Origin: Halorubrum sp. PV6
GTDB lineage: Archaea; Halobacteriota; Halobacteria; Halobacteriales; Haloferacaceae
Length of the DNA: 64,000 nt
Reading direction: 5' to 3'
Assembly (NCBI RefSeq): GCF_003990725.2
Contig: NZ_CP030064.1
Location: forward strand, 2,046,001-2,110,000
Both the position numbers and the translations under genes were made by a program. Positions 1 to 7,646 of the stretch are shown here, in pieces. How positions within the stretch are numbered: position 1 is the stretch's first letter; each line of letters starts with the position of its first letter. The notes under the pieces were generated by a model that was given only the letters and a program-made list of their open reading frames with translations, ran no database searches and was not told the DNA's origin.

Positions 1-3
1 AAT

Positions 4-627
4 ATGAATCTCGTGTTGAGAGGCATAGAGCAAATAAAATATCTACTAACATGGATGTTTGTACTATTTACAAAACGAACAACTCTGAAAGGACAAAAAG
101 AAATTACACTCCCCCACAAAACTATCAGAGTATATATATTCGACAAAGACAGTCCGGGATTAGCACAAGCAACTCCATTTGGTACAATCATATGGAACCT
201 ACATTGGACCGAGGGCCTCTCCGTTCAAGCCAAACAGCTCCTTTTAACCCACGAAGAGAGCCATAAAAACAGGAACGTTATTTGGAAGGGCATCATCTAT
301 GCGCTACTTATTCTTCTACTCATCGTCACGTATCAAAAAGCACAATTGATGCTTGAAATCGGCTTCGGAGGATTATCAGCAGCCATGCTGATCGATACTA
401 TAGGTTCTTTGACCATACCGTTTGTTACATTTTTGATTGCTATCCGAGTAGAAGAAATTATAGCAGACTATCAGTCCCTACAGAAACTTGGTGAAGAACA
501 TTTTATCGAAGGTTATCGAGAGTTGTTGGAACAAGGAGACAGTACAATTACTGGTCGGATCGTGCGCAAAATTCTATACAACCACCCGAAACAGACCGTA
601 AAATTACACGATATGCTTAATTCGTAG
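4..627 (+). CDS. M48-like membrane zinc metallopeptidase, AT-rich
   Basis: The 207-residue product has an HExxH zinc motif (HEESH, residues 83-87). It is followed by two hydrophobic stretches (about 94-110 and 119-147) and then EEIIAD at 150-155, the expected place of the third zinc ligand in M48/HtpX-type peptidases. A short hydrophobic segment also lies near residues 11-22. It is therefore probably a membrane-bound zinc protease of the M48 clan; its substrate is unknown. The gene is strikingly AT-rich and uses AT-ending codons, unlike nearly everything to its right, which suggests recent transfer. The ATG at position 4 is taken as the start, but the window begins three bases earlier, so an upstream extension cannot be excluded. 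Confidence 0.6.
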   Translation: MNLVLRGIEQIKYLLTWMFVLFTKRTTLKGQKEITLPHKTIRVYIFDKDSPGLAQATPFGTIIWNLHWTEGLSVQAKQLLLTHEESHKNRNVIWKGIIYALLILLLIVTYQKAQLMLEIGFGGLSAAMLIDTIGSLTIPFVTFLIAIRVEEIIADYQSLQKLGEEHFIEGYRELLEQGDSTITGRIVRKILYNHPKQTVKLHDMLNS

Positions 628-954
628 GCATATTCTATCGGGTGGTTCGGAATACAGATGGAGAATATAAGATAGTTCTTGTGACGACTACAACCTCTGT
701 ATCTCGCACGGGGTTCTGACACAATGTAGGTAGATCCGTATTGTGTGCCGGTATGTAGATCGCCTGTATTGAGCGAATCGGTCTATCCTGATTTCGCCAC
801 TGCGACGTGCCACAGTCGCGCCATCTGTCTATTACACTAGTTTTGTCAGTTTCAAAGGGCTTCAACAGAGTCACCGCGGTGAATCCCCCGCTCGAACGAT
901 CCCATCGGCAAAAGACTAATTACACACGTAAGCGTAAAATTACAGTAGATTACA
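628..954. other. Gene-free stretch of intermediate GC with small repeats
   Basis: No convincing gene is present. The stretch holds a perfect 7-base inverted repeat (ACACAAT at 719-725, ATTGTGT at 740-746). It also holds two similar direct copies of a GTAnGTAGATC...GTATTG pattern (726-743 and 751-771). Base composition lies between the AT-rich gene on the left and the GC-rich host sequence on the right. The right end carries the repeats described separately before the winged-helix gene. Confidence 0.5.
919..954 (+). promoter_or_regulatory. Helically phased ATTACA repeats before the antitoxin-like gene
   Basis: ATTACA occurs at 919-924, 939-944 and 949-954, offsets of 20 and 10 bases, so all three face the same side of the DNA. 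The last copy abuts the ATG at 955. Antitoxin-like regulators commonly bind such sites to repress their own operon; that role here is inference. Confidence 0.4.
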
Positions 955-1317
955 ATGCCTGTCGATTTCGAGAGCTATCATCCGAATGACCTTCCGAATG
1001 AGGGGACAAACGGCCGACAGATTCTAGAACACCTCGCACGACATCCCGAGCTCGGGTTCACGCCGAGCGAACTCGCCGACGAACTTGAAATTCCTCGAGG
1101 AAGTGTTGGGACGACGCTAAACCGCCTCGAAGAGCGGGGGCTCGTCCGACACAAAGGCGCATATTGGGCGATCAATATCGAGGCGTACGATGCGCAAACG
1201 GCTAGCGAGATCGGCCTCCGAGCCGTCGCTGACCAGTTCGAGGGCGATCACTACGACACGAATCCCGACTGGGATGCGACACTACCAGACATCGACGCCG
1301 AGACGAGCGGAAATTGA
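955..1317 (+). CDS. Winged-helix (MarR-like) regulator, probable antitoxin
   Basis: This 120-residue protein has a winged helix-turn-helix at about residues 25-75: a first helix carrying ILEHLARHP, the pair SELADELEIPRGSVGTTLNRL, and a wing ending GLVRHKGAYW. The C-terminal 40 residues are acidic and could be the toxin-contacting tail. Its stop codon shares one base with the ATG of the PemK/MazF-like gene (TGATG), so translation is probably coupled. Small MarR-type regulators paired with a PemK-like protein are a recurring haloarchaeal toxin-antitoxin arrangement. The antitoxin role is inferred from this pairing. The DNA is less GC-rich than the host backbone. Confidence 0.7.
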   Translation: MPVDFESYHPNDLPNEGTNGRQILEHLARHPELGFTPSELADELEIPRGSVGTTLNRLEERGLVRHKGAYWAINIEAYDAQTASEIGLRAVADQFEGDHYDTNPDWDATLPDIDAETSGN

Positions 1318-1652
1318 TGCTCCGGCGTGGAAGCGTCGTCGTCGCCGTCGATCCCTATGGACACACTCCTCGACGGCCCTACCTCATCCTGAGCGACGAG
1401 ACACACCCGTTTGCGGGTGAACAATACATCGCCGCCGGAATCACGACGAAAGAGTACTCACCGTCGATTTCGCTCGCGGGACGGTTTGTCGAAGGCGGCC
1501 TCTCGGAACGATCGTTCGTCTCTCCGTGGGCAGTCGTCTCCCTTCGCGAGGCCGACATCGAACGCGCAGTGGCGATCGTCGACCGGACGGTGACGAGTAG
1601 CGCGGCCAAACAGGTGGCCCGATTCGTCGGATGCGACCCGACCGACTCGTAG
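1317..1652 (+). CDS. PemK/MazF-like toxin (endoribonuclease fold)
   Basis: The product is 111 residues from the ATG at 1317; a TTG one codon earlier is possible but less likely. It opens with RRGSVVVAVDPYG followed by RPYLILSDETHPFAGEQYIAAGIT. This matches the first strands of the MazF/PemK beta-barrel, in which a conserved Arg-Pro-(Tyr/Val) stretch precedes the ligand loop. Family members cut mRNA and are held inactive by a cognate antitoxin. The overlapping winged-helix gene just upstream is the obvious partner. Catalytic residues cannot be assigned with certainty from sequence alone. Confidence 0.7.
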   Translation: MLRRGSVVVAVDPYGHTPRRPYLILSDETHPFAGEQYIAAGITTKEYSPSISLAGRFVEGGLSERSFVSPWAVVSLREADIERAVAIVDRTVTSSAAKQVARFVGCDPTDS

Positions 1653-1720
1653 CTCGCGGTTCCATCGCAGCAAGTGGTGCAAGCCGGGCATCGGTGACGG
1701 CCACGAAGTCGGCGACGCCA

Positions 1721-1728
1721 TTTATAAG
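1721..1728 (+). promoter_or_regulatory. TATA box for the isomerase-like gene
   Basis: TTTATAAG is centred about 28 bases before the ATG at 1752, which predicts a leaderless transcript. It also marks where host-type sequence organisation begins. Confidence 0.7.
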
Positions 1729-1751
1729 AGCCATCCGCACCCACCGCCGAC

Positions 1752-2501
1752 ATGGACCTCGGCCTCACCGTCGGCGACGACCTCGACCGGCTCGCGGCGT
1801 CGCCGGCGCGGTTCGACTTCTGTGAACTGGGGCTCGGCGAGCCGACGCTCGTTCCGGGCGCCATCGACCTCGAGCGCATCGACCGGGCGCTCGCCGGGCG
1901 CGACCTGGTCGTTCACCTGCCGTACAGCCAGCGGCTGGCGACGTACGTCCCCGAGATCAACGACGCCATCGTCGACTACCAGCGCCGCCTGTTGACCGCG
2001 GCCGGAGAACTGGGCGCGGAAAAGGCCGTCCTCCACGCCACCTCCGCCGACCGCGACGACGTGGCGTTCCGGGAGACGGCCGCCGACCAACTGGAGCGAA
2101 TCGCCGACGTCGGCCGCGAGGCGGGCGTCGAAGTCGTCGTCGAGAACGTCGGCCACCAGCACGCCGGGCTCCAGCTGTCGGTCCTCGGCGACATCGCCCG
2201 CGAGACGGACACCCCGATCTGTTTCGACGTGGGCCACGCGTACATGGAGGGCGACAACAAAGCGATAAAGCGGTTCCTGCGCTCGCACGGCGACCAGATC
2301 TCGCATCTCCACTGTCACGACGTGCGCCGCCGCGGCGACACCCACCTCCCGGTCGGCGCCGGCGAGGTGGACTACGACCTCCTCGCGTCCGAACTCGACG
2401 GCTTCGACGGGACCGTCGCCATCGAGGTGTTCACCGACGACGACGCGCTGCTCGTCGACTCGGCGGAGCGCGTCGCCGACTGCCTCGGCGTCGACTTTTA
2501 A
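1752..2501 (+). CDS. Sugar phosphate isomerase/epimerase-like TIM barrel protein
   Basis: The 249-residue product has the xylose-isomerase-like / AP-endonuclease-2 TIM-barrel pattern. Strand-end motifs are VVHLPYS near residue 55, VLHATS near 97, VVENVG near 120 (a metal-ligand Glu), CFDVGHAY near 157, SHLHCHD near 182 (His ligands) and AIEVFTDD near 223 (a second Glu). Members isomerise or epimerise sugar phosphates or related polyols with a divalent metal. The substrate here is unknown. The gene stands alone behind a clear TATA box, with no sugar operon next to it. Confidence 0.8.
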   Translation: MDLGLTVGDDLDRLAASPARFDFCELGLGEPTLVPGAIDLERIDRALAGRDLVVHLPYSQRLATYVPEINDAIVDYQRRLLTAAGELGAEKAVLHATSADRDDVAFRETAADQLERIADVGREAGVEVVVENVGHQHAGLQLSVLGDIARETDTPICFDVGHAYMEGDNKAIKRFLRSHGDQISHLHCHDVRRRGDTHLPVGAGEVDYDLLASELDGFDGTVAIEVFTDDDALLVDSAERVADCLGVDF

Positions 2502-2572
2502 AAACGCCCGGGGCGGCCCGGAACCGATTTATAAGCGCGTCCGGTGCGGCTCGGGGTCAACCGGCGCGTCGG

Positions 2573-3445
2573 CTACGCCGAGTTGTCGTCGTCGGTCGGC
2601 GGTTCGTCGTCGCTCTGGCTATCGCCTCCGGCGTCGCTCCGGCCGCCGCCCTCCCCGGAATCGGGCTGATCGCGGGTGGCGTCCGGGTCGTCGTCGGCCG
2701 ACGCTCGCTCGTCGTCGGCCTCCAGTCCGTCGGCCTCCAGTCCGTCGCCGGCCGCCGACCCGTCGTCGTCGAGTTGGCGCTTGATCGACTCCAGTTCGGA
2801 CTCGACGTCGACTTCCGGCGCCGGGTCGTCCGGATCCTCTGGTTCGGCCGTCGGTTCCTCGTCGTCGTCCGGGTCGGCCACGTCGATCGTGATCCCCCGG
2901 TCGCCAGACGCGTCGGCGTCGGGCGCGTCGTCGCGCTGCCAGTCGAACGGGTCTCGGCGACCGCTCCGGGCGGCGTCGGCCTCGCGCCGCCCCTCGTCGA
3001 TGCGCGCTTCGATCTCCGCCGTGAGATCGCGGGCCTCCGAGAGGATCGACCGCGACGCGGCCTCTTCCGGCAGGTCGGCCTCGGAGAGCGCCCGTCGGAG
3101 TTCCGAGAGCGACCGCGACAGCCCGGCGCTGGCCCCGTCTCGCACGTCGCCGAGGCGGTCGGCGGCCGATCCGGCCTCGTCGAGGCTCCGGCCGGGGTCC
3201 GCCAGTCGGAGCGCCCCCTGGACGAGTTCGAGCGACGCGATGGTCGTCTCCAGGAGCGCGATCACCGTCGGAATCGTGTACTGCTCGGTGAACCGGACGA
3301 GCTCCGAGAGCCGGGGCGGACGCGGCGGCCCGCGGCGGTCCTGCTCCGTCTCGCGAAGGTCGCGGCGGAGTTCGGTCAGCACGCTCTCGAGCTCGTCGAG
3401 CCGCTCTTCGAGGGCCTCGTCACGTCGGTCGTCGCGGGAACTCAT
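2573..3445 (-). CDS. Conserved haloarchaeal coiled-coil protein with acidic tail
   Basis: The start is the ATG at 3445, with a TTTTTATC TATA box (3468-3476) about 27 bases before it; longer frames upstream are artefacts of high GC. The 290-residue protein begins with a charged helical segment (residues 5-45), then RFTEQYTIPTVIALLETTI near residue 66. More amphipathic helices follow, and the last 110 residues are disordered and Asp/Glu-rich. A duplicated DGLEAD hexapeptide near the end reflects a small tandem repeat in the DNA. The layout recalls a haloarchaea-only family I remember as DUF7547. Its function is unknown. Confidence 0.75.
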   Translation of the reverse strand: MSSRDDRRDEALEERLDELESVLTELRRDLRETEQDRRGPPRPPRLSELVRFTEQYTIPTVIALLETTIASLELVQGALRLADPGRSLDEAGSAADRLGDVRDGASAGLSRSLSELRRALSEADLPEEAASRSILSEARDLTAEIEARIDEGRREADAARSGRRDPFDWQRDDAPDADASGDRGITIDVADPDDDEEPTAEPEDPDDPAPEVDVESELESIKRQLDDDGSAAGDGLEADGLEADDERASADDDPDATRDQPDSGEGGGRSDAGGDSQSDDEPPTDDDNSA

Positions 3446-3467
3446 ACGCGGACGTATGCGGTCAGCA

Positions 3468-3476
3468 GATAAAAAG
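3468..3476 (-). promoter_or_regulatory. TATA box for the coiled-coil protein gene
   Basis: On the minus strand this reads CTTTTTATC, centred 27 bases before the ATG at 3445. It decides that start over the much longer open frame. Confidence 0.6.
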
Positions 3477-3516
3477 CCCGGCCGGGGCGGCGTCGCCGGA
3501 CGCGGCGAGGCGACGG

Positions 3517-4734
3517 TCAGAACCCCTCGCGGAGGTGCGTCGTCCGCGTCGGGAAGAGGTCGCGGAGCGTCCCCGCGGCGTCGGCGTCGACGGCGAGGTC
3601 GCCGCCCCGTCGTAGCGCGTCGACCGAGCGATAGCCGACGTACAGCTGTGAGAGGGCGCCGACGCCGGCCGTGACGTCCGGGGCTGCGGGCGCGGTATCG
3701 AGCGGTGCGACGGCGACGGACCCGTCTTCGACGGCGACGCGGACGGTCCCGTCGTTCCAGTCGGCGAGGGGGTCGGTGACGGCCAGCGTGAAGCGGGCCT
3801 CGACGGCGGGGTCGGGCGAGAGCGCTTCGAGGGCGGCGGCGACGTCGACGAGCCGGACCATCGGACCGGTCCGGACCTCGCAGTCGACGGCTCGCGGGTC
3901 CGCCACGAGGTCGAGGAGGGGCGCGTCCGGCGGGGCGCGAATCCGGACCGCGGACGCCTGCGAGTCGTGATTCCGGAAGAATCGGAGCAGTTGGAACCAC
4001 GCCTCGTCGTCCGCGACGGCCACGTCGGTGACGCGCAACACCGGATCGTTCCCGTCGCCGTCGTCGTCGAAACTGTACGCACAGATCGCCCGGAGTTCGC
4101 CGTCGCGCTCCCAGCCGTAGACGAAGGGGTCGGTCTTCCACCCCTGGAGCGTTCGCTCGCGCCACCACGCCTCCGTCCAGTCCATCGTGAGGTCGTAGCG
4201 GTCCGCCATCGCGGAGAGGACGGGCGCGACGGCCGGATAGTCGTCCTCGTCGAGCCGGCGGAACGTGCCGGCGTCGGCTCCCGCGGTCGCGATCAGGTCG
4301 TCGACGAACCCGAGCTGTGCCGGCGGCGCGGTGAGACGGCGGTAGCGGGAGGCGGTCGCCCAGCCGTAGTTCGCGTAGAACGGGTGGCTGAACGGCCACA
4401 GCGTCGAGAGGGCGACGCCGCGGTCCCGGTACTCCGCCAGCGACTCCCGGAGCACGCGCCCGACGTTGCCCTGTCGCCGGTGTTCCGGCGGGGACGCGAC
4501 GGCCGAGAGCCCGGCGACCTCGCGGTCGGTCCCGCGGACCCGCAGCGAGAAGTAGTGGTGAGCACACACCGCGACCGGGTCGTCGCCGTCGTCGAACAGC
4601 CCTCGCCTGTCGGCGATGCCGTTCCGGTCGTCTGCCGCGTCGGGGTCGTACGGCCCCTCGGTGGGGGAGAAGGCGTATCGCATGAACGCGGCGAACTCGT
4701 CGCCGCGCTCGTCGGGGAACGGTCGGTACTCCAT
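3517..4734 (-). CDS. Eis-like GNAT family N-acetyltransferase
   Basis: The 405-residue product has an N-terminal GNAT domain (about 1-150) with the acetyl-CoA loop pattern PEHRRQGNVGRVLRESL. HPFYANYGW follows, typical of Eis (enhanced intracellular survival) proteins, which end their first GNAT domain with a similar Tyr-Gly-(Tyr/Trp). The middle is a second GNAT-like region, and the C-terminus (about 290-405) resembles the SCP2-like domain of Eis. Eis proteins acetylate amines, but the acceptor is unknown here. A TATA-like AATAAG lies about 26 bases before the ATG at 4734. Confidence 0.8.
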   Translation of the reverse strand: MEYRPFPDERGDEFAAFMRYAFSPTEGPYDPDAADDRNGIADRRGLFDDGDDPVAVCAHHYFSLRVRGTDREVAGLSAVASPPEHRRQGNVGRVLRESLAEYRDRGVALSTLWPFSHPFYANYGWATASRYRRLTAPPAQLGFVDDLIATAGADAGTFRRLDEDDYPAVAPVLSAMADRYDLTMDWTEAWWRERTLQGWKTDPFVYGWERDGELRAICAYSFDDDGDGNDPVLRVTDVAVADDEAWFQLLRFFRNHDSQASAVRIRAPPDAPLLDLVADPRAVDCEVRTGPMVRLVDVAAALEALSPDPAVEARFTLAVTDPLADWNDGTVRVAVEDGSVAVAPLDTAPAAPDVTAGVGALSQLYVGYRSVDALRRGGDLAVDADAAGTLRDLFPTRTTHLREGF

Positions 4735-4788
4735 ATCCCGTCGGCTCGCGGAAGGGAAATAAGTCTTCCCGGAGCGTGTGCCGGCGTC

Positions 4789-5889
4789 TCAGTCGAACTG
4801 CCCGCGCCGGTACTGCACCGGCCACTCGACGTCCGCGCCGAGTTCGTGGGCGGCCTCCAGCGGCCAGTACGGGCGCCGGAGCAGTTCGCGACCGAGCGCG
4901 ACGAGGTCGGCCCGCTCGTTCCGGACGAGGGCGTCGGCGTGGGTCGGCTCCGTGATCCCGCCGACTGCGGCGACGGGCACGTCGGTCCCCTCGCGGATCG
5001 CCTCGGCGTAGGGGACCTGATACCCCGGTCCGGCGCTCGGGATCTGCTGGTCCGGGTGGGTCCCGCCGCCGGAGACGTCGATCAGGTCGGCGCCGGCCTC
5101 GGCGAGCAGGGGGGCCAGCCGAACCGAGTCGTCCACGTCCCACGAGTCGCGGTCGGGGAGCCAGTCGGTCGCCGAGATCCGGACGAAGACGGGCTTCCCG
5201 TCGGGCCAGACCTCGCGGACGGCGGCGACGACCTCCCGGAGCAGCCGCGTCCGGTTCTCGAAGCTCCCGCCGTACTCGTCGTCGCGGTCGTTGGTGACCG
5301 GCGACAGGAACTGGTGGAGCAGATAGCCGTGCGCCGCGTGGACCTCGGCGACCTCGAACCCGATGTCGCGCGACCGCGCCGCGGCGTCAACGAACGCCTC
5401 GATAACTTCGTCGATGCCCTCACCGTCCAGCCGCCGGGTCGCGGCCGGGTCGACGGACGCGTCTTCGCCGACCGGGTACGGCCGGTCGGTCGAAGAGACC
5501 GTCTCCCAGCCGTCGGGGTCGTCCGCGGGGATGGGGTCGCCGCCCTCGTGCGGCGGGCGGTGAGAGGCCTTGCGCCCGGCGTGCGCCAGTTGGATTCCGG
5601 GGGTCGCCCCCTGCGACGCGACGAACTCGACGGTCGATTCGAGCGCCTCGGCGTGGTCGTCGGACCAGATGCCCAGACAGTTCGGCGTGATGCGCCCGCG
5701 CGGTTCGACGGCCGTCGCCTCGGTCATCACGACGCCGGCGCCGCCGGCGGCGCGGGTTCCGAGGTGGACCTGATGCCAGTCGGTCGCCATGCCGTCGGTG
5801 GCGGAGTACTGACACATCGGCGACAGCATGACCCGGTTGCGGAACTCGGTCTCGCGCAGCGTGAACGGGGTAAAAAGCGAGCGCGTCAT
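4789..5889 (-). CDS. NADH:flavin oxidoreductase, old yellow enzyme family (YqjM-like)
   Basis: The start is taken as the ATG at 5889, giving MTRSLFTPFTLRETEFRNRV and 366 residues; the open frame upstream lacks family sequence. Recognisable YqjM-class features are SPMCQYSA near residue 24 (active-site Cys), HAGRKA near 100, and EVHAAHGYLLHQFLSP near 166 with the His-x-x-His pair, followed by YGGSFENR. The C-terminal FMN phosphate site is VGGITEP...LGRELLRRPYWPL. The enzyme should bind FMN and reduce activated alkenes such as enones with NAD(P)H. The physiological substrate is not shown by the neighbours. Confidence 0.88.
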   Translation of the reverse strand: MTRSLFTPFTLRETEFRNRVMLSPMCQYSATDGMATDWHQVHLGTRAAGGAGVVMTEATAVEPRGRITPNCLGIWSDDHAEALESTVEFVASQGATPGIQLAHAGRKASHRPPHEGGDPIPADDPDGWETVSSTDRPYPVGEDASVDPAATRRLDGEGIDEVIEAFVDAAARSRDIGFEVAEVHAAHGYLLHQFLSPVTNDRDDEYGGSFENRTRLLREVVAAVREVWPDGKPVFVRISATDWLPDRDSWDVDDSVRLAPLLAEAGADLIDVSGGGTHPDQQIPSAGPGYQVPYAEAIREGTDVPVAAVGGITEPTHADALVRNERADLVALGRELLRRPYWPLEAAHELGADVEWPVQYRRGQFD

Positions 5890-5985
5890 TGACTCCGACG
5901 ACGCCCGCCACGGGCTAATGTGATCCGATTCCCCGTCCGCCTCGCCGGCGACGGACGGTCGACGCCCCGTTTTTAGGTTGACCGA

Positions 5986-5994
5986 AATATATAA
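5986..5994 (+). promoter_or_regulatory. TATA box for the 53-residue gene
   Basis: AAATATATA is centred 31 bases before the ATG at 6021. It supports real transcription of a gene otherwise short enough to be missed. Confidence 0.6.
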
Positions 5995-6020
5995 TCCACC
6001 GCACCCCTGATGGGTCGGTA

Positions 6021-6182
6021 ATGACCGCTGGGGACCGAGTCGAACGCGAGCGCGGAGAGGAGTCGGAGGCACGACCGACGGTGGCGGCGAATCGCACCTC
6101 GCCGGACCGCACCGTCTTCACCGAGGACGGGAACACGGACGCGTGGATCGCGACCGACCTCACCGTCGAGTCACGTCGGTAG
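6021..6182 (+). CDS. Small conserved haloarchaeal protein (DUF7331-like)
   Basis: The 53-residue reading frame has a strong TATA box about 30 bases upstream, so it is probably leaderless. The charged N-terminal half is followed by RTVFTEDGNTDAWIATDLTV. This short motif recurs at the end of small haloarchaeal proteins of a family I recall as DUF7331. No function is known. It sits alone between the oxidoreductase (divergent) and the next minus-strand gene. Confidence 0.6.
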   Translation: MTAGDRVERERGEESEARPTVAANRTSPDRTVFTEDGNTDAWIATDLTVESRR

Positions 6183-6228
6183 AGGTCCGCCTCCCGTTCG
6201 CGTCCGAACGCGAGTTAAAAGCGACCGC

Positions 6229-6672
6229 TCAGCCGAACCGGTCGCGGAGCCGACGCCACAGGCGCTCCGGGAGGCTCGGGTCGGGCATCGGCTCGGAGTC
6301 CGAGAGCGTCCATCCCGCTCGCGCTGCTGCTTCTTCTATCGGGACGTACTCGAAGCCGACGTGGGTCGCGACGCGCCGGTTCGCGGCCGACGCGCCGACG
6401 AACACCGCCCGCGGGGCGTCGGTCTCGTCGTGGATGTCGCCGAGGGTCCCCCACTTGTCCCAGTTGCGGAGCGCGTAGTCGCTCTCGACGCCGGTCGCGC
6501 GGACGAATCGGTCGACCGCCGCCGCGTCGTTGGCGACGATGCCGACGTGCCGGCTCCACGCCCGCGCCTCGGCGAACGCCGCGGGCGGGTCCGCGAGGCG
6601 CCGTGCGGCCCCGAGCGAGAACACGAGCGTCACCTCGCCGGCGCGCCGGTCGTCGTCGATGTCGATACCCAT
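6229..6672 (-). CDS. Conserved haloarchaeal protein (DUF7124-like)
   Basis: The start is the ATG at 6672 (MGIDIDDDRR), with TTTACC 29 bases upstream on the minus strand; the longer frame is spurious. The 147 residues begin GEVTLVFSLGAARRLADPPAAF. The middle runs RAVFVGASAANRRVATHVGFEYVPIEEAAARAGW. These stretches match the pattern of the haloarchaeal DUF7124 family as I know it: FVG, then a helix, then a Tyr-Val/Leu-Pro-(Val/Ile)-Glu-Glu-Ala-Ala segment. The function is unknown. The C-terminus is basic. Confidence 0.65.
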   Translation of the reverse strand: MGIDIDDDRRAGEVTLVFSLGAARRLADPPAAFAEARAWSRHVGIVANDAAAVDRFVRATGVESDYALRNWDKWGTLGDIHDETDAPRAVFVGASAANRRVATHVGFEYVPIEEAAARAGWTLSDSEPMPDPSLPERLWRRLRDRFG

Positions 6673-6778
6673 CTCCTGGCCCGCCGTTCGGGACGGAGCA
6701 GGTAAACGGTGTGGGAGACGGGTCGGAGCGGTCGGCGTGTGGTGAGACTTATCCGCCGAGGGGTCGTCGGTCGACCCC

Positions 6779-7606
6779 ATGGAGTTCGAGGCCACCTTCG
6801 GCACGGACGCGCCGCTGATCGGTATGGTACACCTCCCGCCGCTTCCGGGGGCGCCGAAGGCGCCCGACGACGGCGCGGCCGCGATGCGCGCGGCGCTCGA
6901 CCGCGCAGCCAGCGATGCCCGTGCCCTTGATCGCGGCGGGGTCGACGGGATCATGGTCGAGAACTTCGGGGACGCCCCGTTTTATCCGGACGACGTGCCG
7001 AAACACGTCGTCGCGAGCGTCACCCGCGCCGCGACCGCGATCGCCGAGGCGACCGACCTCCCGCTCGGGATCAACGTCCTCCGGAACGACGCGGACGCCG
7101 CCCTGTCGGTCGCCGCCGCCGTCGGCGCCGACTACGTTCGAGTGAACGTCCACACCGGCGCTCGCGTCACGGACCAGGGGGTCGTCCAGGGAGCGGCCCA
7201 CGAGACGATCCGACTCCGGGAACGCCTCGGCGTCGACGTGGGGGTGTTCGCCGACACGGACGTGAAACACTCGGCGCCGCTCGCGGCCGAGGGACACACC
7301 GCGGAGTCGTTCGCCGACACCGCGGAGCGCGGCCTCGCCGACGCCGTGATCGCCTCCGGGCGCGGCACGGGCGAGGCGATGGATCTGGCGGCCCTAGAGG
7401 CGGTCGCCGACGAGCGCGACGCGCACGGGCTCGACACGCCGGTCCTCGTCGGCAGCGGCGTCAGAGCCGACACGATCGGCGATGTCCTCGCAATCGCCGA
7501 CGGCGCGATCGTCGGCACAGCGCTTAAAAAGGACGGGGAGACGACCGCCCCGGTCGACACCGACCGCGTGGCGGCCCTCGTCGAGCGCGCCGACGAGGTT
7601 CGATAG
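6779..7606 (+). CDS. BtpA/SgcQ family protein (TIM barrel)
   Basis: The 275-residue product starts with LIGMVHLPPLPGAP (residues 13-26), the BtpA family hallmark. It continues with DGIMVENFGDAPF near 57, LGINVLRNDADAAL near 101 and YVRVNVHTGARVTDQGVVQG near 125. FADTDVKHSAPL near 160, VIASGRGTGEA near 194 and LVGSGVRADTI near 226 close the barrel. BtpA is linked to photosystem I assembly in cyanobacteria and SgcQ to sugar metabolism in enterobacteria. The archaeal role is unknown, but the fold and motifs suggest a phosphate-binding barrel enzyme. It converges with the PfkB-kinase operon. Confidence 0.88.
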   Translation: MEFEATFGTDAPLIGMVHLPPLPGAPKAPDDGAAAMRAALDRAASDARALDRGGVDGIMVENFGDAPFYPDDVPKHVVASVTRAATAIAEATDLPLGINVLRNDADAALSVAAAVGADYVRVNVHTGARVTDQGVVQGAAHETIRLRERLGVDVGVFADTDVKHSAPLAAEGHTAESFADTAERGLADAVIASGRGTGEAMDLAALEAVADERDAHGLDTPVLVGSGVRADTIGDVLAIADGAIVGTALKKDGETTAPVDTDRVAALVERADEVR

Positions 7607-7646
7607 GGCAGACGAGAAGGCTCCACGGCCGACGACGCCCCCCCGA

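Noticed and set aside
1653-1751. tRNA or attachment site at the edge of the AT-rich segment
   Set aside because: The interval contains only a promoter for the next gene; no tRNA end or direct repeat is visible.
2573-5143. An 856-codon open frame on the minus strand
   Set aside because: Only its last 290 codons fit a real protein. The rest is an Arg-rich shadow of the acetyltransferase gene, and a TATA box marks the true start at 3445.
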